Shown one piece after another: positions 53,510-64,000 of a stretch of 64,000 nt of DNA (position 1 is its first letter; each line of letters starts with the position of its first letter). Source of the stretch: Diadophis punctatus similis (lineage: Eukaryota > Chordata > Lepidosauria > Squamata > Dipsadidae); NCBI GenBank assembly GCA_023053685.1, contig JALIGW010000059.1, positions 1,302,001 through 1,366,000 on the forward strand, given 5' to 3'. Both the position numbers and the translations under genes were made by a program. A model generated the notes under the pieces. The model ran no database searches, had not been told where the DNA came from, and was given only the letters and a program-made list of their open reading frames with translations.

Positions 53510-56500
53510 AAATGAAAAAGAAACATATCCATGTTCCCCAGGGTGTGGAAAGCCAAATTACCACACTATTTTCAGGTCCTAGTTTTCCCTGAGGAATTAG
53601 CCAAAGCCGTATCTCATAATTTGCCTTAGGACTCAATTCAGCCAGAAAACTTCACTCTTGACACAGAGCTCAGAAATGAAAAACAAACACATATCCATGT
53701 TCCCCAGGGTCTGGAAAGGGAAAATCTCACAAAATTTTCAGATCCAAGCATTCCCTGAGGAATTAGCCCAAGCAGTATCATAGAATTTACCTTACGACTC
53801 AATTCAGCCCGAAAACCTCTCTTTTGACACAGAGCTCAGAAATAAAAAAGAAACACATATCCATGTTCCCCAGGGTATGGAAAGCCGAATTCCCACACCA
53901 TTTGCAGATCTGAGCTTTCCCTGAGGACTTAGCCCAAGGCGTTTCTCAGAATTTGCCATAGAACTCAATTCAGCCCGAAAACCTCACTTTTGACATAGAG
54001 CTCAGAAATGAAAAAGAAACACATATCCATGTTCCCCAGGGTGTGGAAAGCCAAATTACCACACCATTTTCAGGTCCGAGTTTTCCCTGAGGAATTAGCC
54101 CAAGCCGTATCTCATAATTTGCCTTAGGACTCAATTATAACAGAAAACTTCACTTTTGACACATAGCTCAGAAATGAAAAAGTAACACATATTCATGTTC
54201 TCCAGGGTCTGGAAAGCTGAATTCTCACACCATTTTCAGATCTGAGCTTTCTCTGCGGAGTTAGCCCAAGCCGTATCTCATAATTTGCCTTAGGATTCAA
54301 TTCAACCAGAAAACTTCACTTTTGACACAGAGCTCAGAAATGAAAAAGAAACACATATTCATGTTCCCCAGGGTCTGGAAAGCCAAAATCTCACAAAATT
54401 TTCAGATCCAAGCATTCCCTGAGGAATTAGCCCAAGCCGTATCATAGAATTTACCTTACGACTCAATTCAGCCCGAAAACCTCTCTTTTGACACAGAGCT
54501 CAGAAATCAAAAAGAAACACATATCCATGTTCCCCAGGGTATGGAAAGCCGAATTCCCACACCATTTGCAGATCTGAGCTTTCCCTGAGGACTTAGCCCA
54601 AGGCGTTTCTCAGAATTTGCCTTAGAACTCAATTCAGCCAGAAAACTTCCCTTTTGACACAGAGCTCAGAAATGAAAAAGAAACACATATTCATGTTCCC
54701 AGGGTCTGGAAAGCCAAATTCTCACACCATTTTCAGATCCGAGCTTTCCCTGAGGAATTAGCCCAAGGCGTTTCTCAGAATTTGCCTTAGGATTCAATTC
54801 AACCAGAAAAGTTCACTTTTGACACAGAGCTCAGAAATGAAAAAGAAACACATATTCATGTTCCCCAGGGTCTGGAAAGCCAAAATCTCACAAAATTTTC
54901 AGATCCAAGCATTCCCTGAGGACTTAGCCCAAGGCGTTTCTCAGAATTTGCCATAGAACTCAATTCAGCCCGAAAACCTCACTTTTGACATAGAGCTCAG
55001 AAATGAAAAACAAACACATATCCATGTTCCCCAGGGTGTGGAAAGCCAAATTACCACACCATTTTCACGTCCGAGTTTTCCCTGAGGAATTAGCCCAAGC
55101 CGTATCTCATAATTTGCCTTAGGACTCAATTATAACAGAAAACTTCACTTTTGACACAGAGCTCAGAAATGAAAAAGAAACACATATTCGTGTTCTCCAG
55201 GGTCTGGAAAGCCGAATTCTGACACCATTTTCAGATCCGAGCTTTCCCTGAGGAGTTAGCCCAAGGCGTATCATAGAATTTACTTTAAGACTCAATTCAC
55301 CCCGATAACCTCACTGTTGACACAGAGCTCAGAAATGAAAAAGAAACACATATTCATGTTCCCCAGGGTCTGGAAAGCCAAAATCTCACAAAATTTTCAG
55401 ATCCAAGCATTCCCTGAGGAATTAGCCCAAGCCGTATCATAGAATTTACCTTACGACTCAATTCAGCCCGAAAACCTCTCTTTTGACACAGAGCTCAGAA
55501 ATCAAAAAGAAACACATATCCATGTTCCCCAGGGTATGGAAAGCCGAATTCCCACACCATTTGCAGATCCGAGCTTTCCCTGAGAACTTAGCCCAAGGCG
55601 TTTCTCAGAATTTGCCATAGAACTCAATTCAGCCCGAAAACCTCACTTTTGACATAGAGCTCAGAAATGAAAAACAAACACATATCCATGTTCCCCAGGG
55701 TGTGGAAAGCCAAATTACCACACCATTTTCAGGTCCGAGTTTTCCCTGAGGTATTAGCCCAAGCCGTATCTCATAATTTGCCTTAGGACTCAATTATAAC
55801 AGAAAACTTCACTTTTGACACAGAGCTCAGAAATGAAAAAGAAACACATATTCATGTTCTCCAGGGTCTGGAAAGCCGAATTCTGACACCATTTTCAGAT
55901 CCGAGCTTTCCCTGAGGAGTTAGCCCGAGGCGTATCATAGAATTTACTTTAAGACTCAATTCACCCCGAAAACCTCACTGTTGACACAGAGCTCAGAAAT
56001 GAAAAAGAAACACAAATTCATGTTCCCTAGACTCTGGAAAGAAAAATCTCACACAATTTTTAGATCCGAACTTTCCCTGACGAGTTAGCCCAAGCCTTAT
56101 CATAGAATTTGCCTTAGAACTCAATTCAGCCAGAAAACTTCCCTTTTGACACAGAGCTCAGAAATGAAAAAGAAACACATATTCATGTTCCCAGGGTCTG
56201 GAAAGCCAAATTCCCACACCATTTGCCGATCCGAGCATTCCCTGAGGAATTAGCCCAAGCCGTATCATAGAATTTACCTTACGACTCAATTCAGCCTGAA
56301 AACCTCACTTTTGACACAGAGCTGAGAAATGAAAAAGAAACACATATCCATGTTCCCCAGGGTATGGAAAGCCAAAATCTCACACCATTTTCAGATCCAA
56401 GCATTCCCTGAGGAATTAGCCCAAGCCGTATCATAGAATTTACCTTACGACTCAATTCAGCCCGAAAACCTCTCTTTTGACACAGAGCTCAGAAATAAAA

Positions 56501-59500
56501 AAGAAACACATATCCATGTTCCCCAGGGTATGGAAAGCCGAATTCCCACACCATTTGCAGATCTGAGCTTTCCCTGAGGACTTAGCCCAAGGCGTTTCTC
56601 AGAATTTGCCATAGAACTCAATTCAGCCCGAAAACCTCACTTTTGACACAGAGCTCAGAAATGAAAAAGAAACACATATTCCTGTTCCCTAGGGTTCGGA
56701 AAGCCAAATTTTCACACCATATTCAGATCCGAGCTTTCCCTGAGGAGTTAGCCCAAGCCTTATCATAGAATTTGCCTTTGGACTCAATTCAGCCCGAAAA
56801 CCTCACTTTTGACACAGAGCTCAGAAATGAAAAAGAAACACATATCCATGTTCCCCAGGGTATGGAAAAGCAAATTCCCACACCATTTTCAGATCCAAGC
56901 ATTCCCTGAGGAATTAGCCCAAGCCGTATCTCATAATTTGCCTTAGGATTCAATTCAACCAGAAAAGTTCACTTTTGACACAGAGCTCAGAAATGAAAAA
57001 GAAACACATATTCATGTTCCCCAGGGTCTGGAAAGCCAAAATCTCACACCATTTTCAGGTCCGAGTTTTCCCTGAGGAATTAGCCCAAGCCGTATCTCAT
57101 AATTTGCCTTAGGACTCAATTATAACAGAAAACTTCACTTTTGACACAGAGCTCAGAAATGAAAAAGAAACACATATTCATGTTCTCCAGGGTCTGGAAA
57201 GCCGAATTCTGACACCATTTTCAGATCCGAGCTTTCCCTGAGGAGTTAGCCCAAGGCGTTTCTCAGAATTTGCCATAGAACTCAATTCAGCCCGAAAACC
57301 TCACTTTTGACACAGAGCTCAGAAATGAAAAAGAAACACATATTCCTGTTCCCTAGGGTTCGGAAAGCCAAATTTTCATACCATATTCAGATCCGAGTTT
57401 TCCCCGAGTTGTTAGCCCAAGGCGTATCAAAGAATTTACTTTAAGACTCAATTCACCCCGAAAACCTCACTGTTGACACAGAGCTCAGAAATGAAAAAGA
57501 AACACAAATTCATGTTCCCTAGACTCTGGAAAGAAAAATCTCACACAATTTTTAGATCCGAACTTTCCCTGACGAGTTAGCCCAAGCCTTATCATAGAAT
57601 TTGCCTTAGAACTCAATTCAGCCCGAAAACCTCACTTTTGACATAGAGCTCAGAAATGAAAAACAAACACATATCCATGTTCCCCAGGGTGTGGAAAGCC
57701 AAATTACCACACCATTTTCAGGTCCGAGTTTTCCCTGAGGAATTAGCCCAAGCCGTATCTCATAATTTGCCTTAGGACTCAATTATAACAGAAAACTTCA
57801 CTTTTGACACAGAGCTCAGAAATGAAAAAGAAACACATATTCATGTTCTCCAGGGTCTGGAAAGACGAATTCTGTCACCATTTTCAGATCCGAGCTTTCC
57901 CTGAGGAGTTAGCCCAAGGCGTATCATAGAATTTACTTTAAGACTCAATTCACCCCGAAAACCTCACTGTTGACACAGAGCTCAGAAATGAAAAAGAAAC
58001 ACAAATTCATGTTCCCTAGACTCTGGAAAGAAAAATCTCACACAATTTTTAGATCCGAACTTTCCCTGACGAGTTAGCCCAAGCCTTATCATAGAATTTG
58101 CCTTAGAACTCAATTCAGCCAGAAAACTTCCCTTTTGACACAGAGCTCAGAAATGAAAAAGAAACACATATTCATGTTCCCAGGGTCTGGAAAGCCAAAT
58201 TCCCACACCATTTGCCGATCCGAGCATTCCCTGAGGAATTTGCCCAAGCCGTATCATAGAATTTACCTTACGACTCAATTCAGCCCGAAAACTTCACTTT
58301 TGACACAGAGCTCAGAAATGAAAAAGAAACACATATCCATGTTCCCCAGGGTCTGGAAAGCCAAAATCTCACAAAATTTTCAGATCCAAGCATTCCCTGA
58401 GGAACTAGCCCAAGCCGTATCATAGAATTTACCTTACGACTCAATTCAGCCCAAAAACCTCACTTTTGACACAGAGCTCATAAATGAAAAAGAAACACAT
58501 ATCCATGTTCCCCAGGGTATGGAAAAGCAAATTCCCACACCATTTTCAGATCCAAGCATTCCCTGAGGAATTAGCCCAAGCCGTATCTCATAATTTGCCT
58601 TAGGATTCAATTCAACCAGAAAAGTTCACTTTTGACACAGAGCTCAGAAATGAAAAAGAAACACATATTCATGTTCCCTAGGGTTCGGAAAGCCAAATTT
58701 TCACAAAATTTTCAGATCCAAGCATTCCCTGAGGAATTAGCCCAAGCAGTATCATAGAATTTACCTTACGACTCAATTCAGCCTGAAAACCTCACTTTTG
58801 ACACAGAGCTGAGAAATGAAAAAGAAACACATATCCATGTTCCACAGGGTCTGGAAAGCCAAAATCTCACACCATTTTCAGATCCAAGCATTCCCTGAGG
58901 AATTAGCCCAAGCCGTATCATAGAATTTACCTTACGACTCAATTGAGCCTGAAAACCTCACTTTTGACACAGAGCTCAGAAATGAAAAAGAAACACAAAT
59001 TCATGTTCCCTAGACTCTGGAAAGAAAAATCTCACACAATTTTTAGATCCGAACTTTCCCTGACGAGTTAGCCCAAGCCTTATCATAGAATTTGCCTTAG
59101 AACTCAATTCAGCCCGAAAACCTCACTTTTGACATAGAGCTCAGAAATGAAAAAGAAATACATATTCATGTTCCCTACGGTCGGGAAAGCCAAATTTTCA
59201 CACCATTTTCAGATCCGAGCATTCCCTGAGGAATTAGCCCAAGCCGTATCATAGAATTTACCTTACGACTCAATTCAGCCCGAAAACCTCACTATTGACA
59301 CAGAGCTCAGAAATGAAAAAGAAACACATATCCATGTTCCCCAGGGTATGGAAAGCCAAATTCTCACACCATTTTCAGATCCGAGCTTTCCCTGTGGAGT
59401 TAGCACAAGCCGTATCTCATAATTTGCCTTAGGATTCAATTCAACCAGAAAACTTCACTTTTGACACAGAGCTCAGAAATGAAAAAGAAACACATATTCA

Positions 59501-59974
59501 TGTTCCCCAGGGTCTGGAAAGCCAAAATCTCACAAAATTTTCAGATCCAAGCATTCCCTGAGGAATTAGCCCAAGCCGTATCATAGAATTTACCTTACGA
59601 CTCAATTCAGCCCAAAAACCTCACTTTTGACACAGAGCTCAGAAATGAAAAAGAAACACATATCCATGTTCCCCAGGGTATGGAAAGGCAAATTCCCACA
59701 CCATTTTCAGATCCGAGCAATCCCTGAGGAATTAGCCCAAGCCGTATCATAGAATTTACCTTACGACTCAATTCAGCCCGAAAACCTCACTTTTGACACA
59801 AAGCTCAGAAATGAAAAAGAAACACATATCCATGTTCCCCAGGGTATGGAAAACCGAATTCCCACACCATTTGCAGATCCGAGCATTGCCTGATGAATTA
59901 GCCCAAGCCGTATCATAGAATTTACCTTACGACTCAATTCAGCCCGAAAACCTCACTTTTGACACAGAGCTCAG
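53340..59974 (+). repeat. Array interval 11, 6635 bp (40 monomers)
   Basis: This starts with a Tc monomer carrying ggagatagcc. About 53.67-59.29 kb is the second copy of the roughly 10.1 kb duplication, and its first part recurs at a shift of 7633 in 61.6-64.0 kb. Confidence 0.88.
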
Positions 59975-61605
59975 AAATGAAAAAGAAACACATACAGTAT
60001 TCCTGTTCCCTAGGGTCTGGAAAGCCAAATTCTCACACCATTTTCAGATCCGAGCTTTCCCTGAGGAGATAGCCAAAGGCCTATCTCAGAATTTGCCATA
60101 GAAATCAATTCAGCCAGAAACTTCACTTTTGACACAGAGGTCAGAAATGAAAAAGAAACATATCCATGTTCCCCAGGGTGTGGAAAGCCAAATTACCACA
60201 CTATTTTCAGGTCCTAGTTTTCCCTGAGGAATTAGCCAAAGCCGTATCTCATAATTTGCCTTAGGACTCAATTCAGCCAGAAAACTTCACTCTTGACACA
60301 GAGCTCAGAAATGAAAAACAAACACATATCCATGTTCCCCAGGGTCTGGAAAGGGAAAATCTCACAAAATTTTCAGATCCAAGCATTCCCTGAGGAATTA
60401 GCCCAAGCCGTATCATAGAATTTACCTTACGACTCAATTCAGCCCGAAAACCTCTCTTTTGACACAGAGCTCAGAAATAAAAAAGAAACACATATCCATG
60501 TTCCCCAGGGTATGGAAAGCCGAATTCCCACACCATTTGCAGATCTGAGCTTTCCCTGAGGACTTAGCCCAAGGCGTTTCTCAGAATTTGCCATAGAACT
60601 CAATTCAGCCCAAAAACCTCACTTTTGACACAGAGCTCAGAAATGAAAAAGAAACACATATCCATGTTCCCCAGGGTATGGAAAGGCAAATTCCCACACC
60701 ATTTTCAGATCCGAGCAATCCCTGAGGAATTAGCCCAAGCCGTATCATAGAATTTACCTTACGACTCAATTCAGCCCGAAAACCTCACTTTTGACACAAA
60801 GCTCAGAAATGAAAAAGAAACACATATCCATGTTCCCCAGGGTATGGAAAACCGAATTCCCACACCATTTGCAGATCCGAGCATTGCCTGATGAATTAGC
60901 CCAAGCCGTATCATAGAATTTACCTTACGACTCAATTCAGCCCGAAAACCTCACTTTTGACACAGAGCTCAGAAATGAAAAAGAAACACATACAGTATTC
61001 CTGTTCCCTAGGGTCTGGAAAGCCAAATTCTCACACCATTTTCAGATCCGAGCTTTCCCTGAGGAGATAGCCAAAGGCCTATCTCAGAATTTGCCATAGA
61101 AATCAATTCAGCCAGAAACTTCACTTTTGACACAGAGGTCAGAAATGAAAAAGAAACATATCCATGTTCCCCAGGGTGTGGAAAGCCAAATTACCACACT
61201 ATTTTCAGGTCCTAGTTTTCCCTGAGGAATTAGCCAAAGCCGTATCTCATAATTTGCCTTAGGACTCAATTCAGCCAGAAAACTTCACTCTTGACACAGA
61301 GCTCAGAAATGAAAAACAAACACATATCCATGTTCCCCAGGGTCTGGAAAGGGAAAATCTCACAAAATTTTCAGATCCAAGCATTCCCTGAGGAATTAGC
61401 CCAAGCCGTATCATAGAATTTACCTTACGACTCAATTCAGCCCGAAAACCTCTCTTTTGACACAGAGCTCAGAAATAAAAAAGAAACACATATCCATGTT
61501 CCCCAGGGTATGGAAAGCCGAATTCCCACACCATTTGCAGATCTGAGCTTTCCCTGAGGACTTAGCCCAAGGCGTTTCTCAGAATTTGCCATAGAACTCA
61601 ATTCA
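59610..61605 (+). repeat. 998-bp (6-monomer) tandem duplication
   Basis: The units are about 59610-60607 and 60608-61605. Tc monomers at 59975 and 60973 are 998 bp apart, and each is preceded by the ggtatggaaaggcaaattcc and cattgcctgatg monomers. The same module occurs singly near 52.97-53.97 kb. The join lies near 60607, where a monomer ending in tagaactcaattcagccc is followed by aaaaacctc instead of gaaaacctc. Confidence 0.9.
59975..60972 (+). repeat. Array interval 12, 998 bp (6 monomers)
   Basis: This is the shortest Tc-to-Tc interval. It is one period of the 998-bp duplication and contains the aaataaaaaag-start monomer near 60475. Confidence 0.9.
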
Positions 61606-64000
61606 GCCCGAAAACCTCACTTTTGACATAGAGCTCAGAAATGAAAAAGAAACACATATCCATGTTCCCCAGGGTGTGGAAAGCCAAATTACCACACCAT
61701 TTTCAGGTCCGAGTTTTCCCTGAGGAATTAGCCCAAGCCGTATCTCATAATTTGCCTTAGGACTCAATTATAACAGAAAACTTCACTTTTGACACATAGC
61801 TCAGAAATGAAAAAGTAACACATATTCATGTTCTCCAGGGTCTGGAAAGCTGAATTCTCACACCATTTTCAGATCTGAGCTTTCTCTGCGGAGTTAGCCC
61901 AAGCCGTATCTCATAATTTGCCTTAGGATTCAATTCAACCAGAAAACTTCACTTTTGACACAGAGCTCAGAAATGAAAAAGAAACACATATTCATGTTCC
62001 CCAGGGTCTGGAAAGCCAAAATCTCACAAAATTTTCAGATCCAAGCATTCCCTGAGGAATTAGCCCAAGCCGTATCATAGAATTTACCTTACGACTCAAT
62101 TCAGCCCGAAAACCTCTCTTTTGACACAGAGCTCAGAAATCAAAAAGAAACACATATCCATGTTCCCCAGGGTATGGAAAGCCGAATTCCCACACCATTT
62201 GCAGATCTGAGCTTTCCCTGAGGACTTAGCCCAAGGCGTTTCTCAGAATTTGCCTTAGAACTCAATTCAGCCAGAAAACTTCCCTTTTGACACAGAGCTC
62301 AGAAATGAAAAAGAAACACATATTCATGTTCCCAGGGTCTGGAAAGCCAAATTCTCACACCATTTTCAGATCCGAGCTTTCCCTGAGGAATTAGCCCAAG
62401 GCGTTTCTCAGAATTTGCCTTAGGATTCAATTCAACCAGAAAAGTTCACTTTTGACACAGAGCTCAGAAATGAAAAAGAAACACATATTCATGTTCCCCA
62501 GGGTCTGGAAAGCCGAATTCCCACACCATTTGCAGATCCGAGCTTTCCCTGAGGACTTAGCCCAAGGCGTTTCTCAGAATTTGCCATAGAACTCAATTCA
62601 GCCCGAAAACCTCACTTTTGACATAGAGCTCAGAAATGAAAAACAAACACATATCCATGTTCCCCAGGGTGTGGAAAGCCAAATTACCACACCATTTTCA
62701 CGTCCGAGTTTTCCCTGAGGAATTAGCCCAAGCCGTATCTCATAATTTGCCTTAGGACTCAATTATAACAGAAAACTTCACTTTTGACACAGAGCTCAGA
62801 AATGAAAAAGAAACACATATTCGTGTTCTCCAGGGTCTGGAAAGCCGAATTCTGACACCATTTTCAGATCCGAGCTTTCCCTGAGGAGTTAGCCCAAGGC
62901 GTATCATAGAATTTACTTTAAGACTCAATTCACCCCGATAACCTCACTGTTGACACAGAGCTCAGAAATGAAAAAGAAACACATATTCATGTTCCCCAGG
63001 GTCTGGAAAGCCAAAATCTCACAAAATTTTCAGATCCAAGCATTCCCTGAGGAATTAGCCCAAGCCGTATCATAGAATTTACCTTACGACTCAATTCAGC
63101 CCGAAAACCTCTCTTTTGACACAGAGCTCAGAAATCAAAAAGAAACACATATCCATGTTCCCCAGGGTATGGAAAGCCGAATTCCCACACCATTTGCAGA
63201 TCCGAGCTTTCCCTGAGAACTTAGCCCAAGGCGTTTCTCAGAATTTGCCATAGAACTCAATTCAGCCCGAAAACCTCACTTTTGACATAGAGCTCAGAAA
63301 TGAAAAACAAACACATATCCATGTTCCCCAGGGTGTGGAAAGCCAAATTACCACACCATTTTCAGGTCCGAGTTTTCCCTGAGGAATTAGCCCAAGCCGT
63401 ATCTCATAATTTGCCTTAGGACTCAATTATAACAGAAAACTTCACTTTTGACACAGAGCTCAGAAATGAAAAAGAAACACATATTCATGTTCTCCAGGGT
63501 CTGGAAAGCCGAATTCTGACACCATTTTCAGATCCGAGCTTTCCCTGAGGAGTTAGCCCGAGGCGTATCATAGAATTTACTTTAAGACTCAATTCACCCC
63601 GAAAACCTCACTGTTGACACAGAGCTCAGAAATGAAAAAGAAACACAAATTCATGTTCCCTAGACTCTGGAAAGAAAAATCTCACACAATTTTTAGATCC
63701 GAACTTTCCCTGACGAGTTAGCCCAAGCCTTATCATAGAATTTGCCTTAGAACTCAATTCAGCCAGAAAACTTCCCTTTTGACACAGAGCTCAGAAATGA
63801 AAAAGAAACACATATTCATGTTCCCAGGGTCTGGAAAGCCAAATTCCCACACCATTTGCCGATCCGAGCATTCCCTGAGGAATTAGCCCAAGCCGTATCA
63901 TAGAATTTACCTTACGACTCAATTCAGCCTGAAAACCTCACTTTTGACACAGAGCTGAGAAATGAAAAAGAAACACATATCCATGTTCCCCAGGGTATGG
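60973..64000 (+). repeat. Array interval 13, about 18 monomers, open at window end
   Basis: This opens with the last Tc monomer. From about 61606 it matches 53973 onward at a shift of 7633: ttcccaggg at 54691/62324 and tagcccgaggcg at 55921/63554. It continues past the window edge. Confidence 0.9.

Larger units (their letters stand above)
43553..59287 (+). repeat. Long-range duplication, shift about 10.1 kb
   Basis: The stretch 43553-46300 matches 53671-56418 at 10118 bp: tggaaaggga at 43594/53712, tagcccgaggcg at 45803/55921, and ggtatgga at 46243/56361. The shift becomes 10284 (one monomer more) for about 46380-47360, then 9787 (three monomers, 497 bp, fewer) for about 48.3-49.5 kb. Beyond 49.5/59.29 kb the copies diverge in type. 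Confidence 0.88.
1..64000 (+). repeat. Satellite DNA array, 166-bp monomer, about 385 tandem copies
   Basis: Starting each monomer at its aaatgaaaaag segment, successive starts fall at 1, 172, 338, 504, 670, 836 and 1002, and the same ladder continues to the end of the window. Each monomer reads, in order: the A-rich start, a catgttcccc/aggg segment near 25-37, ggaaag near 40, a cacaccatttt segment near 55-65, gatccgag near 68-75, ttccctgagga near 78-88, tagcccaag near 91-99, aatttgcc near 111-118, actcaattcag near 124-134, and acttttgacacagagctcag at the end. Lengths of 164, 165, 166, 170 and 171 bp occur. No inverted monomer, mobile-element insertion or unique spacer was seen. The array is open at both ends. 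Satellite identity is certain. A centromeric or pericentromeric location is inferred from period and homogeneity. Confidence 0.98.

Noticed and set aside
1..64000. CRISPR array
   Set aside because: There are no short repeats separated by unique spacers. The whole 166-bp unit repeats, with no cas genes.
1..64000. Alpha satellite with CENP-B box
   Set aside because: The 171-bp monomers are 166-bp units plus a cagta insertion. The sequence does not resemble alpha satellite, and I found no match to the CENP-B box pattern on either strand in the consensus.
1..64000. Promoters, tRNA, rRNA or other RNA genes
   Set aside because: No stretch departs from the satellite pattern, so there is no room for such a gene. 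TATA-like or A-rich bits are part of every monomer.
1..64000. A new multi-gene biological system
   Set aside because: There are no genes in the window. The interesting content is the layered repeat structure, not a protein system.

Overview
The whole 64 kb window is one uninterrupted head-to-tail satellite DNA array. I see no protein-coding gene, RNA gene, transposable element, CRISPR array or unique-sequence island. The basic monomer is 166 bp (about 45% GC when counted on a consensus read by eye), and every copy I followed lies in the same orientation. Counting from fixed landmarks gives about 385 monomers. The array runs off both ends of the window.

The organism is a eukaryote. The size, uniformity and nucleosome-scale period fit a (peri)centromeric satellite of a plant or animal. 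I do not recognise the monomer sequence. A 166-bp centromeric repeat has been reported for Prunus (peach), but that is a match of length only and is offered as a weak hypothesis. Centromere function itself cannot be read from the sequence.

The most useful internal landmark is a monomer with a 5-bp insertion (cagta), which occurs 24 times and cuts the window into 13 intervals. Three subtypes are ordered along the window. Ta starts at 1, 1831, 2997, 3500, 4832, 6994, 8160, 9492, 12483, 13649, 18303, 19469, 26279 and 34748. Tb starts at 15313, 20967, 27943, 36412, 38572 and 41230. Tc starts at 49690, 53340, 59975 and 60973. Landmark spacing shows multi-monomer higher-order repeats with shifts of 4660, 5163, 5820, 8469, 10118 and 7633 bp, plus nested local duplications of 503, 998, 1166 (twice), 1493 and 2658 bp. 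Nearly all shifts are whole numbers of monomers, as expected from unequal exchange in monomer register.

Layout: 1-15312 holds three related 4.7-5.8 kb blocks. 15313-20966 is a shifted copy of much of the third, with its own 1166-bp duplication. 20967-38571 carries two near-identical 8.3 kb tracts. 38406-43721 is a 2658-bp tandem pair. 43.55-59.3 kb carries a roughly 10.1 kb repeat that spans the most irregular stretch of the window (about 50.8-52.5 kb). 59.6-64 kb has a 998-bp duplication and a further shifted copy. Open reading frames of 82-96 codons exist on both strands, but they are by-products of the repeat and are not annotated as genes.
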